NCBI GenBank assembly: GCA_019914995.1
Contig: CM034140.1
Location: 2,604,001 to 2,668,000, forward strand
Reading direction: 5' to 3'
Length of the DNA stretch: 64,000 bases
Source: Acanthochlamys bracteata
Taxonomy: Eukaryota > Streptophyta > Magnoliopsida > Pandanales > Velloziaceae
In this document: positions 40,516-52,985 of the stretch, piece by piece
How the letters are laid out: each line of letters starts with the position of its first letter
Numbering within the stretch: position 1 is the stretch's first letter
Notes under the pieces: model-generated
What the model saw: the letters and a program-made list of their open reading frames with translations, nothing else
What the model was told of the DNA's origin: nothing
Database searches by the model: none
Position numbers and translations under genes: made by a program

Positions 40516-43500
40516 TCAATCTTCATCATCTGCTAGATTGGCAAATGAGAATGGTCTGAATTTGTAACCATCACCGTGGTAGAACTTACCCATAAATTCA
40601 ACCCAATGGAGTCGCAAGGCGTGAAGGAAGGCACTCAAGGTCTCCATCATGAGCAATATAAATGCTGTTGCAAATGCAAATACTGCAAGCCCTACTAGAC
40701 GGATGACTATGTTGTCATAACTGTTGCCATAGAGAATTGTGATTTCAGTTATATCAACTACTAAGGAATTTGAATGTATAACAGAGACATTGCAATCATT
40801 GGCTAGCTAGAAATACTAGCACTTAGCTGAAGCATGTCAAAACTACTACGGACTATCATGGAATGTAATGAGAGAATGACAAGTTCAACACATTAACCAT
40901 AATGGAAGTGAAGTTGTTTGATAGTTTTCATTTTTGCTATTATGAAATTTTACTTTCATTACCAGTATACTAATTTCTTGTTAGGGTATGGTACAGTAGA
41001 GGCAGTCACTAGCCAGTTTCAATTATTTCATTCAATTGCTACTCTCAAAACTGCAGTAACTAAGTAGGCCCACCTCTGTTGACCCATATCCTTCTATGCA
41101 CGCATATACGTGATTAACTTGTAACATATGTACATGTGATTAAGTTGTAACAACAAGCACTTCTCTGGCTTCGGCAAATACCAAACGTAGAGACAAGAAC
41201 TTACTCCCAAGCAAGCAATAAGAGTTTTTCATAGAGAACAGTTGATAACTCTGAATGTGCTAAGCTGCAGATCAAGAAGAACCATGAGACGCAATTTTAG
41301 CATCATGCGGAGATAAATAACATTTTATTAGCAAACGATGGCTTACCTTAGGGCCCAAAGTCGAAGATAAGATGCAGTGTTTGAGACTGCACTCAGAACA
41401 AATTCAATGGAATGTATCATTTGATGCACGAAGACCTCGCTAAAATTAAAATCCTCATGGTGTTGTCTTGCAGAATCAGGTTCAGAATCAAGATCCCTCT
41501 CGGACCTCTCGAGTAAGCCATAAGTGCGACCTTGAAATCTCTATTATAGCAAACGGGAGATAAATGTTAGTTTTTGTAATAATGACTTGTTCCACTTCTT
41601 TGGACTTTTGCTTTCATTACCACATCTCAAAAACTAATACTAGAGGGCCAAATTTTCGAAAAAACATATTACAAACTGCAGTTAAATTAGCAGCATTTTA
41701 ACTTCCCTGAGATCAAAACAGCTCCACCTTGAGATGACCAACGTTCAAAACATCATAGTATCAACGTGAGATTAGAAAAGATTAACGGTGCTCTGTGTGG
41801 AGATACGCATGATGAATCTAACCTCAGTATGAAGCTTCCTAAGGATGAAAGGTTTCGGGAAGAGCATCCAGGGAACTGCCACCACAGCTGCTAGTAGCAA
41901 TAAGATCTACTAGAAAATAATATAATGTATTATAATTTATAGGAGCATATTTTCAGAATAAAACAGGATATTAGAAGAAACAATAATGCAAGAACAGACC
42001 TGCAGCAGCTTCTGACCCCAAAAGAGCTGATTCTCGCCAAGATTATCAGTAGGACTCAAGAACATATAAATCATCACATGATACAAATCAGCTTGAGATC
42101 CGGTGCACCACTTGACCACAATGAGAAGTGCAAGATACCCAAATAGGCTGTTGAGAAATATCATCTGTGGTATAAACTGATACCTACACAGGAATAGTGA
42201 GAGAATATTTTAAAAAGCCTTGCAAATAATTGATTGAAATAGCCCAAGGAAAGGTTGCAGACCTTATATTAAGAGAGTCGCCATGAAACTTTGCATCAAA
42301 ATAACTTAATATGATTCCCAAGTTCATTTGAACTACACCTAACAATATGGACATCTTCATTTTCAGTGAATTGAGGAATGGTAGCTCAGAACGACTGCCA
42401 CGCCAACTGGGATCCACACCAAATGCGTATGGATCCCGGTATTTGATTAGCCCTGTAGTACGTGCATCACTGTAATATTACACAAGAAAATTAATTTATG
42501 TCAAAATAAACAACTCAAAAGTTCAGATCTAGGAATTCACATCTGGTAGAAATTATACAACAAGCAAAATGTTAATGGTAGTATCAGGCAGCACTTGCTA
42601 TTAAAAAAAACAAAGCAAAATGACTTTAATAAGGGGCAACACATAGATAATTATAATTAAGTCAAGTGAATCTAAACTTGCTAATCCAAATCAATGAAAA
42701 GGCTTTCTTTGCTGGCATCCTTTTAGAACTTGTTTTATACAAAGGCATTCCCGACAGTACCTGCAACTCAAATCCCGGCACTTGTAAGCAGACGCACTGA
42801 ATATATGAAATGGTACAGAGAAGAACTCATTATAGATCAGGCCGCAGTAGATTGAAAACAATGCCATCAAAAGGATAACATAGCGCCCCCCGAAAGCCAT
42901 CTCCATGAAGCTGCCAAGTTTCTGAGATTTGAAGTACAACTTAAAAGGGCATACAAGGACAGAATATTAAAGCATGTAAATGCAGGACTAATGTATCATT
43001 TTACCGCTACATTACGACAAATACAATGTATAACGCTCTATGGGTCCTCTAAAACTTAAAAATCATAAAATATGCTAATTTCTGAAGGCTCTCACGTAAC
43101 AGAAGTAGATCGTGAACCTGCTGTGAAGCAGATATGGCATTTAAGCTGACAAACAGAAATGAACTAAAAATTAGCTGCACTTGACAAGTTGCTTCTGAAT
43201 TGACAAAGTCAATAGTCACTACTAGAAAAGAATAAAGTGAATAAATCATCGTCAAGGAATTAGCAACTTTAACCTTAATGTAAACAACCTAGAACTTGCT
43301 TCATCTTCACATATAGAGAATTTACAAGGTGTAACAAAATGGCAAAAGACAAAAACAAGTGTAAGCATAGGATATTACCTGAGATCCAAGTTTCCTTTCA
43401 CGAACAATTAGGACCAGAGCTCCCAATAGCAAGCATATGCCATGGCCCCAATCTCCAAACATAACAGCAAAAAGAAATGGAAAAGAGATTACAGAAAACA

Positions 43501-46500
43501 CAGCTGGATTTGCCTCTTGATATCTCGCAACACTGCGTAAGAAGATATTGGGATCAACCATGGAGTAACATGCTCTCAAGACTACTGGCAAAAGAAACAG
43601 CCTCCAACTACAGGAGGATAGATGGAACACTTGGGACCGAGTTATTTAAAAAAACTGAAATTAGTTTAATCCCACAAACGAATATTCTTCAAAAAAATTA
43701 TTTTTGTTAAAAAATTTGTAAGCATCAGAGTGGGCGACTATCTACTATCGTAGGTCAGAGAACGCACCCATATACATCAACAATCTCCTGAAAGGCACAC
43801 ATAAATTTGTTCTTTCTAAAGTATGTTGGCGGTGACTCAATTGTATCCATTACGTGAAATATAGTCCCCACTTGACAGTTGCTATCAATTGTGGCAAGTT
43901 GCAATGCCTCCTTAATCTATCACCGAATAAGAGAATGAAATCACGATTATACACTTCCAGAAAAAGTAATATAGTTACACACTAAATAATATTCAAAATT
44001 TGCTTGACCTGGGGCTTAGCAAAAATGGGACACCATCCCTCACCAACAAGACATTTTTTGGTGACATCAAAGTTGAGCATATTCAGTGTATCATAAACAG
44101 CCTTCTCCTTTTTAACCTGACAAGGAAAGCAAGTGTGTGAGCTTGATAACAGGCCATCACCACTTAAATTTAAAATAACAATCACAAGATCTCAGCATAT
44201 GCTTGTTTGTAATATATATATAAACTGAGTCCATAAACCAAAAAAGAACTGCAATGCTAAACACAAATGGCTACCTTTCAACTGCTTACCCTAAGAGACC
44301 AATTCCCTATCTGGAAGCCAATCGAACTGAGAGCACTATTTCTATGACGAATTCCAGCCTCCAAGGTTTCTTCGAATTCAGAGAGGCGTGATAAGACCTG
44401 AAATAAAATAAGCTGTCTATTAACCAAAATCCTTAAAGATCAGGACCAAAGTCAAACAAATTTCTGAAATCACACTGTCGAAGTTGTAACCCCAAACTAC
44501 TAACTAAACCATAAACTTCCACATAAACATGACGAGCAATTAGATTAGTAAGAAGTGATTGTCATGGTTGTGCGGTTTATCTATCAATCTCTTTCTAGCT
44601 TATAGAGATTTCAACTCATAAGCTTTGACATGGTAAACCCTTTATGCACCTAAAACAATATTATTTTGAAAGGGATTTCTGATGCATCTACACCTAAGAA
44701 CTGAGATTTGGCAGTGTGGATAATCCAATATCTGTACATTATGGGAGAACATTAATGCATTGAGGATAACTTGATCTAGTGTACTTGGAAAGTAAACCTG
44801 CAAGTAAACTATCACCTTATCCAATTGATCTTATGATCTTTGAGAGATAGCCATTAAATATTTTCATATGTACACTCACCAAGAGAAATTTTAACTGTTT
44901 TTTCTAATGATATCTCATTCTAGTTAAATGAGGCATCGTCCATTGCCAGATGAAATTATGTAGCAGGGTTATTTTGGGCCCAATATGCTTCAGGGTTGAT
45001 GTGTCAATAAATAATAGGTTTACATAGTTGTGAAGAATTGTACTTTACATGGTGTTGCCATATAGGATTGTATTGTACTGCAAAGTGATATTTTTAAATA
45101 TTTAGATTAAATTATTCATAAGGAAGAAAGAATAGAAGAAGAATTTATACATATGATTAAAACAGGATGGATGAAATGGCGAAGTACTACAGAAATTTTG
45201 TATGATAAGAAAAAAAATTTTAAGATAAAATGTCAGTTTTACAGAGCAGTTATTCGGCCTGCATGTTATATAGTAGTGAATGATGGGATATGAAAGATCA
45301 AGATGCCCATAACATAAGCGTAGCAAAAATGAGGATATTAAGATAGATGTGTGGTAAATTAGAATAGATAAAATATGAAATAAGAATATACTGCAATAAG
45401 TAGCTGTCGAGTCAATCGGAGACAAGGGAAGATAGACTTTAGATGGTTCGAACATGTCTTGTGCAGACTTAAAGTTGATGCAGTGAATAAGTGTGATGTG
45501 ATTCTAATAAAACACTATAGGAGTAAAGATAGACCAAAATTAATTTGGCCTAGGGTGATGGCTTTTAAAGAATTTTATTTTTCACTAAATCTGGTGTATA
45601 ATCGAATGAAATGGAAAAAAAAAAAAATTCAAGTAACCGATCCCATTCAAATGGGATAAAGGTTTAATTTGTTGTTTTGTTGTACAGTTAATTATTCTTC
45701 ATTCTAATATGTATTGAAACATCATCCTTGATATACATCATAGCCATTTTGGCCTAACAAATAGCACTACTCTTTCACCATGAGAAAGCAAATTTAAAAT
45801 CTACATAAATTATTAATCTTGAGCATCCATGGGATACATGGTTACTGGTATAATCTCTAGAAAGGAAACTAGAGACTAGAGACATGCAGATGTACCTCTC
45901 CTGTTAATTGCTTTTGTTTATTAATGTCCTCGGGTACGGGATAGCAATTTGCTCCAAAAGCCTCGCAAATCTTCAATATTTTCTTTCTAGCCTGCTCGCC
46001 TGAGAAGAAAACCACAAAGACTATTTTCTCTACCTGCATATAGAAACAGCAAATCAAAATCTTCACTAGAAAATTAGAACTCTACTAGCTACGACTATAT
46101 GGACCACATATAGATTTGAACTTTGATAGACCCATCAATTCTCTCAGAAAGATCAGGAAAATATCTGTATACACCCTTAGATGACTCAATAGCATAAGAA
46201 ATGAAAGATATAGGTATTGGCATCAGACTACTTAAAAAGAGTAACATTGACTTTTCAATGGATGTTAAGCCTTATGTTCAAACCTTTTCTCCAGTCACTG
46301 GATCAAGGACATGCTCTCCTGCTGGCACTTGATTGAAAAACATATTCCCTCTGGTAGCTCTGAAGAGCATCCTTTCAAATCTCAATGCCTTAGACTTACA
46401 AATAATTCCACTGATGAAACTTAGTCCAGCTTTATTCAAAGGTTCAGGCTGCATTTCCTGAAAAGAGCAGTTGTTTCAAGAGAGAATAAGTTAATCAATG

Positions 46501-48002
46501 TTACTATGTTTCCAGGACCTAACAAAACAAAACCTGTTCAAGCAAATATACGGTCTCGACATCCTCCTTTACGGAGAAAACATTTTCATCCATCTCTCTC
46601 TCAGGTGGAGCTGCATGGTTGTGAGAAGAAACAAGAAAACCACCTGCCTGGAATAGAGATTATCAGAAGAGAAAATTTTGAGAAGTGCCTACTGGTAGGC
46701 CATCAAAATATGAAGAAGCTCAATACTCTCACAAGATAATGAATATTTCACTTAAAGAATTAGTATTTCAACAAGCTGATTGAGAAGCAGGAGGAATCAT
46801 TTATAATGAACAATTTAACTAACAGGCTAAATAAATGTGGACGACAAGATCTCTCCTCTCTTTCCTATTCTCAAATGTGCAATGCACACACGCATGCACA
46901 CCCACGTACACTTGCGCTTGCACATGCTCACGCACTGATATCCACACACAAAAAGGAAGAAGAAGAAGAAGCAGCAGCAGCAGAAGAAGAAGCAGGAGGA
47001 GGAGAAGAAGGAGTAGAAGGACAAGGAGAAGAGGGTAGCATGCATGACTGCATGAAAACGCAAATGCAATATGGGTGAGTCAAAAGGAATTCTTTAGACA
47101 GATAAACAAAAAAAAAAACATTTCTTAGCAATTTACTGAAAGACAGAATTCAAGCAGTTCTTGAAAGTAATATGTAATAAGGTACCTTAACCAAAACTAA
47201 TTTATATTCGAAGAGCTCATTGTAAGTCTGCCTCAACTTTTCACTGTTTGTATTCATTTCAAGAAGTTCTGCTTCATGTTTGCCAAGTTGTGCCTGCGAT
47301 ATCAATGACCAGCAAGTCTTGAAACTATGTTTCATACAATACAAAAAGAAGTGCAAAGATGCAACACTACCTCCAGCTCCTCCAAATCAATATCTGGTGG
47401 CAAAGTTGGCCATACAGCTGGTGCCAGGCCAGCCTTGCTAATCTGATCACTTAAAAACCGAAGTTTCTGGGACATTTCTGCACATCTCTTGACCTGTTTG
47501 TTTTGGAAGAAAGGATGAGAAAGTCAATACATATAAAAGAAAAAAGGGTATACAGGGACAGCATATTGTCTCTCCAAAATATGAGGGCAGGACAAAACCC
47601 GAAAGGGTAGAAAGTAGAGAGAGTCAAATCAAACGGAATTAGTATTGTCATGGGCAATATCTGCGCAGAAAGCTTACACATAATCATCCTTGCAATTAAT
47701 GTCTATTTACCCATCTTTGGTTAAATTTTGAACACAAGCTTAATGGCATAATCAATTTGCAGATTCTAGAAAGGGCAAAACATGGAGCAAAGAACAGGGA
47801 CCTGATTTAAATCAAGGTTGTAATAAAATTTATAAGAAAGCAGAACAACGTGCACCTAAACTAATTTTACGCAATTAAAACTGAGGGCCTGGGTACCTGA
47901 TTCACAAATGTCAGCTGAAAGGGACTCTTGTCTTCATTTAACTGGCACACAAAAACATAGAACATTCACCAGAATATCTAATAAAAATAAATTGAACTAC
48001 TG

Positions 48003-48046
<44 letters not shown>

Positions 48047-49522
48047 AAGGGATAGGAGCACTCCAACTCTTATGCACACTCCAGCGCACTCCACGGCCGT
48101 TTGTGCCCGTGGAGACCTTCTAATCCAATCTCTGCAGTTGGATATGAAGAATTACGAGTCGTTAACATATTGACAAAATTTCATCTCGATCGGACTACGA
48201 ATAGACCTTCATCCGGTCACTTGATAATGATAACACAAATAGTAAAAGTTGACGAAAAATATATATCTCTTTTTTTAGTCATCTTGATCAAGTGGTTGGA
48301 TGGAGGTCGATTTGTATTCCGATCGAGATGAAATTTTATCAATATGTTAACGACTCATAATTCTTCATATCCAACGGTAGAGATTGGATTTGAAGGTCTC
48401 CACGGCCACAAACAACCGTGGAGTGCGCTGGAGTGTGCATAAGAATTGGAGTGCCCATATCCTTCCATATATATATATATATATACTCATAGTCACTTTC
48501 CGACAATTTTATGTATATACATATATGTATAACTTTTTGGAGAACAGATTAATGAAAATTTCTTCTAGACTGGTTTATTGGGCATATCTGCTTTCCTACA
48601 ATCCAAACAGGAGATTAAGCAAATGGATGAAAGAAGCTGAAACACCAAATTAGGATTGTACATCATGAGTTGGTGATGCAATAATGTTGATTGCTAGGTT
48701 GTTACCCACCTCCTACTCCTAGGGACTTGGACCCATGAAATTTAGCCCAAAAACATATATAAGCATAATTTGATGATATGCATTCTCAATGTTTCCTAAT
48801 ATGCATGCAGTCATGTTCAACGTTACTTAGGGGGAGAAAAGTGATCTCAAATATATGCTTCCCTCATCTGCTTGTTGCTTTAGATACCCCTAAATCTGCA
48901 GGTTCTCACAATCATAGATAACTTATTGAGGCAAATTTTAGTCTGTTAATTAGCATATGCAGCAAAATATATTAAAGCCCTAAGAAAGTTCACTTTGCAA
49001 ACTCAACCAGAGACAAACTTTATCCTACTTACTATATTAAATTTCTCAGGTCCATCTCGAGTCTATTGCACTCCTTTCCAATGGCAGCACTCTCATAATT
49101 CTTTTTTCAAGAATTCACTTACTTCCTTAGGCTAGAGATCTCAACAATGCAAGCTGTTCCAGATTCAGTTACCCACTTATTAGCTACTTCCAACTCGAAA
49201 TATTCACACTAAACCATAATCACGCGGTAGCAAAGAAAACAAAGAGATCCAACGAAACAACAACAAAATAATCCAGCATAACCCGTTAGTCAACGGACGA
49301 AATCAATAACCAGATCTACTGAATCAGAAAAAACAAAAAGAACAAGAACAGCAGCAAAAACAAAATTAATAGTCAACCTACATCTTTGAACTGGAGAAGA
49401 CCAAGCTCGCCAAGGTAAGTAATAGCACGGTGTGCTGATTCTACAGGAATGATGAGCTGAACAAGAGTCATCATCTCTGACCGAAGGTGTTCCATCGGCG
49501 GCAAATTATCGAACAATTTCAT
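40516..49522 (-). CDS. VHA-a1: V-type proton ATPase subunit a1 (Vo sector, TGN/early-endosome isoform)
   Basis: Eighteen exons close to 818 residues, one more than Arabidopsis VHA-a1: 49382-49522, 47897-47941, 47371-47493, 47186-47293, 46534-46647, 46284-46457, 45896-46033, 44290-44397, 44009-44116, 43768-43916, 43379-43532, 42761-42921, 42263-42469, 42000-42183, 41823-41906, 41347-41540, 41205-41264 and 40516-40720. The cytosolic half includes [32 protein letters not shown], diagnostic of a1 over a2/a3. The membrane half includes [35 protein letters not shown] and [19 protein letters not shown], which carries the arginine needed for proton passage. Subunit a1 directs the pump to the trans-Golgi network. 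Introns hold a LINE piece, a purine-rich repeat and a foldback element. Confidence 0.96.
45105..45690 (+). mobile_element. LINE 3' fragment with reverse-transcriptase C-terminal region and TTG-type tail
   Basis: Antisense to VHA-a1 in intron 7 (44398-45895). Plus-strand frames, with a few breaks, give the well-known plant LINE end: [32 protein letters not shown]-like, [38 protein letters not shown] and finally TDPIQMG-stop. Right after the stop comes ggtttaatttgttgttttgttgta, resembling the TTG-rich 3' ends of RTE-type plant LINEs. Only about 0.6 kb remains, so it is 5'-truncated and inactive. Confidence 0.8.
46950..47040. repeat. Purine-rich microsatellite (GAA/GCA/GGA)n
   Basis: About 90 bases of almost uninterrupted purines on the plus strand, built from gaagaag, cagcagcag and aggaggagaag. 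It lies in intron 4 of VHA-a1 and creates several spurious low-complexity reading frames. It is preceded by a CA-rich stretch at 46880-46945. Confidence 0.85.
48003..48043. repeat. (TA)n microsatellite flanking the foldback element
   Basis: About 20 AT/TA dinucleotide repeats end directly at the left arm of the foldback element, and a shorter run (48467-48484) follows its right arm. The element apparently inserted inside a TA repeat. Confidence 0.9.
48044..48466. mobile_element. Foldback (long inverted repeat) MITE in VHA-a1 intron 1
   Basis: A 423-bp element whose two halves are reverse complements over about 190 bases each, with a loop of about 45 bases near 48232-48280. The outer arm runs GGAAGG-GATAGGAGCACTCC and pairs with GGAGTGCCCATATCCTTCC on the right. 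Inner pairs include gttggatatgaagaatta, gagtcgttaacatattga and aaaatttcatctcgatcgga. The arms diverge by only a few per cent to perhaps ten per cent. No coding capacity. If transcribed with the VHA-a1 pre-mRNA it would form a long hairpin. Superfamily is unclear; TA-repeat flanks hide the target duplication. Confidence 0.9.
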
Positions 49523-49881
49523 AGCGCCAGCGATTTCTCAGAAACACAAATCAATCCAGAAAAGAAAACAAATGAAAATAAATGATCACCAATTTTAAGA
49601 TCTCGATCTGAATCCAGCAAATTATTTGAGGTTTTGTATTCGAGTGTTTCCTTCCGTTCATAGTTTCTCCTTTTCTTTACATCTAACTTATAAAGGTTTT
49701 ATTAAAAGGCTATAATATAGTATTGGCATGACTGACAGTCGTTGAAAAGAAAGAAAGAGAAGAGAACTCCGGCCCATCGGAGCAGCCGGGGCCACATATA
49801 GTGGCGAATAACGTAATCGAACGAGAGAGTAATTTCTTTGCTCTTTCATGGAACTATTTAAGAACTATTTAAACTTTTAAA
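49523..49881. promoter_or_regulatory. VHA-a1 promoter and 5' leader
   Basis: Immediately upstream of the VHA-a1 start at 49522 on the minus strand. Mixed composition, with no motif I can name with confidence. Confidence 0.35.
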
Positions 49882-50095
49882 GACGTTTGGTATTGGTTAT
49901 TTTAAAAATATTTTTTAATTTTTTAATATATATTTATAAATATTTAAAAAACTATTTCAAAATTCAAAAATTAAAAAAAATTTAAAATTATTTATTATAT
50001 ATTTTATTATTTTTAATTAAAAAAATAAAATTATTTTTTAAAAAATAAAAATATTTTCTATTTTAAAAATATTTTCAAACCCGAAAGCCAGAGCT
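49882..50095. repeat. AT-rich MITE-like segment
   Basis: Starts agacgtttggtattggttatt and ends ttttcaaacccgaaag, loosely inverted, with A/T runs between. Another degenerate member of the AT-rich group. Confidence 0.4.
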
Positions 50096-50223
50096 ATATC
50101 AAAGATGACCGACTTTGCCGAATTTATAATTATGGGCCTATGTTGCAAAACAAGAAACCTTAATATACGCACGTGACATTCACGTGTATTGCAGCGGTGA
50201 TTCTATAAAATTCCTGCAACTAA

Positions 50224-50485
50224 GGGCGTGTTTATCAACACCCATAAACTCCACTTTCTTTAAACTCAAATTTTACATAAATACATACAAAAATTAAAAT
50301 AAAATTTTTTTATCAATAAATTTTTTTTAAAATTCAAATTTAACACTTATTATAAATACATAATTAATATAAAATTTTATTTTTTATTAAATATTTTTAA
50401 TTTTTAATTTTATTTTTTAAATTTATTTCCTAAAAACTCTACTTCATCCAAAACTTCACTTCCCACCCCCTCGGTAAACACGCCC
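50224..50485. mobile_element. Tourist-like MITE with perfect 11-bp ends and TAA target duplication
   Basis: Left end GGGCGTGTTTA and right end TAAACACGCCC are exact inverted copies. Each is flanked by TAA (50221-50223 and 50486-50488). A 262-bp AT-rich body without coding capacity, a TAA/TTA triplet target and G-start termini fit the PIF/Harbinger (Tourist) type. This is the cleanest transposon in the window. Confidence 0.88.
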
Positions 50486-51365
50486 TAAGCTGCAAGCAGT
50501 CGGACCGCCTAGCTTTCCAGCCCTATAACAGCGCGACTGGAATGTAAAAGCTACTTCTGCTCTCTTGTTCTCGGTGTGTGACTAGTTCTGTTACTGAGTT
50601 GCAGAGCTCTCGATCGAGTGGGTTATTTGAGGTTTGTCATAGAGAAATCGGCCTCGCTAGCCTTCGTGTCTTCCCTTGGAGAATCGGTGGTTCCGGGATG
50701 TGTCTAACTTTATCTTTTAATCTTTAATCTTTTTCTTGATTCTTTGGATAAAGATTCAGTTTTATTTTTTCTTTTTTTTTTCTGTTTTTTTTGTGAATAG
50801 TGGAATTTTTTAGTTTGGAATTTGTCTAGATAACTGGTGGCACTTGTAATGTATGGTTACTTGGTTTTCAATTTAGTAGCTGATCATTTGAGTTACTGAA
50901 TTAGTTGGTGACTAATCAGTTGATGTGTTTGTATGTTTGCATTTCCTGGAACATTCCTTTGAAGAAATTGCAGCACAGAATTGATGATTGTATTAGAATT
51001 CACTTGTTTGGATATATACATTTTCTATGTCACAAAACAGTGAAGTTTCTTGTTTACATTTTTTAGTTTGTTACTTAATCGCCAAAGAACCTTTCATTAG
51101 TGTCCGTGCATATTTCCAATAGAATACGTCATGAAGGCTTTCATGCCCAAATTGATAGAACTAAGCCTGCTATAAGTTAGGGCCTACTTACACTACTTGG
51201 GCTAACAACGATTACTCACCATAACTGACTATAAGGGTCTGATGTTTCCTGCTTTGGATCATGCAATTGCTCTTTTTTTTTTAATCACAATTCAAGACAT
51301 TGGTATATGTTAAATTTTGTTATTAGAGATTTTTGTTTTTGGTGAAATGGGGTATTTCCTTTGAC

Positions 51366-52985
51366 CAGGCACTTGTCAAGCGGTTTGGTCTGAATGGAAA
51401 GGGGAATGGTCATAGAGGTTGTGTAAATACTGTGAGCTTCAACCCTGTGGCGACGAATCTTTTTTTCCAGTTCTGACAATGAACTTATTATAATGTGGAA
51501 TTGGGCAACAAAAAGTAAGCTGTTTGATTATCATTCTGGTCACTCAGTTATGTCTTTCAGGCACGTGTATGCCTATCACCAGTGACCATACTATAGAAAC
51601 AGCTGCTGCTGATGGCCAGGTATGCCCTTATTGTACTGTAATGATCCTTGGGATGATTCATATTTGACCATTACAAAATCAAAGTTACATTTATGTTTGA
51701 GTACAGCCTTATGGAGCTAAGTTTTCAACATGAAAATTTAACCTTTCTATACTAGATCACACAAGATCAAACTTCCTATTGTCCTTTCTATACTAGTCAT
51801 TCACCACGGTTGATTTCTTAGGTTTGCTCTCATTTCGTCCATCTAATCATCTTAGAAACTCTAGTAGTTCCTATTGATTTCCTCGTGCACACAATGGATA
51901 GTGTGAATTGTGAACAAGTGAATTAGCTTTTATTTAGTCCTGTTTGCTTCACAGACACGAATAGCGTATTGATTACATGTTAGAGTTGGTTAAATCGGGT
52001 AGGGGTAGCCAGGTTTATACAATACACACAGGCAAGCACGGGTCGTGTACACAAACTCGCCACAGAGCCTGGCAGTCCTTACATAATTTATAGCTGTGGT
52101 GAGGTTGGCTCATACTTGTCCATTTTTTTTCCTTTCAACTTGTCCGCGATTGTAAAACAAGAATCTAAAAACTAATTTCTTGCAGTTTGATCTGCGAAGT
52201 AATTCAGCTATGAAGCTCTTTCATGCTAGATGAAAAGCAGCCAATCCAGCTTAAGAGCATTGTCATAGACCAACACAATCCTAACTATTTTGCAGTCGAG
52301 AGGTACGATGAATAGGCACTAAGGCACGCATATGATATAAGAAATTGTTCAGGGGATATGTGGTCCACTGACCAACTTGTCAATATTTGTGTTCCTCGTC
52401 TTCTCAAGGGCTCCGACAATGCACACATTACTGGTTTGGGGTACTCTAATTCTAGGGAGTCGGCTGTGTCATATATCAATGATGAGCTTGCGTGACTGTT
52501 AGAGAAAGATATGGGTATCGGACCAACAATCTGTATCAGATGAAACCTTAGAAAGACCTGATCAACTGCAGGTGTATTTGGGCCATAGGAATACTCAAAC
52601 ACTTAGGGAGTCGGTTTCTTTGGCCCCAACGTATCAAATGGCATCCTTTTCTTGCTCTTTCTTGCAACAAGTGGACTTGATAAGAACGTGAAGCTCTGGG
52701 CACCCTTAGCCAAGAAAGCATCACCCATCCTAAGAATGCAAAAGAGGTGAGTTTGAGTCGTAGTAACATATCAGATCCAGTACATAAAATTTCAGTTAAC
52801 ATGCCCTTTTTCTCTTGATGAACAGATTATGGAAGCAAACTGAAGGGGTAGATAGAGAAGACTATGCTTGTATATCTCTTACGCCCGATGTGATCATGCA
52901 TGTGCGGAGATTGCAGAGAAGACGAGCACTGGTATATGTCAAGCAGATACCCTCAAATGTCGGAGATGAGAGGCAATTATTTTAA
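51366..52985 (+). pseudogene. Decayed DCAF8-like WD40 gene (CUL4-DDB1 substrate receptor)
   Basis: Ordered pieces of plant DCAF8 (WDR42A-type) occur in shifting frames. They are GHRGCVNTVSFNP, SDNELIIMWNWATKSKLFDYHSGHS, then AADGQ followed by a splice donor, then AMKLFH, then KGSDNAHITGLGYSNSRES with SYINDEL, EKDMGIGPT, GVGFFGPN, NVKLWAPLAKKASPI, and after an intron (about 52748-52825) EDYACISLTPDVIMHVRRLQRR. Live DCAF8 is a seven-bladed beta-propeller that presents substrates to CUL4-DDB1 ubiquitin ligase. Here at least six stops or shifts and large gaps exist, including loss of most of the middle propeller. Introns are retained in part. A transcribed-looking leader lies around 50560-50700. 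Confidence 0.8.

Noticed and set aside
45444-45460. ggttcga as a tRNA B box
   Set aside because: It falls inside the reverse-transcriptase coding remnant (RWFEHV) of the LINE; no tRNA cloverleaf surrounds it.
46806-47131. Low-complexity ORFs (Glu/Ala-rich, Arg/Ser-rich, Phe/Cys-rich) on both strands
   Set aside because: They come from a purine-rich microsatellite inside a VHA-a1 intron.
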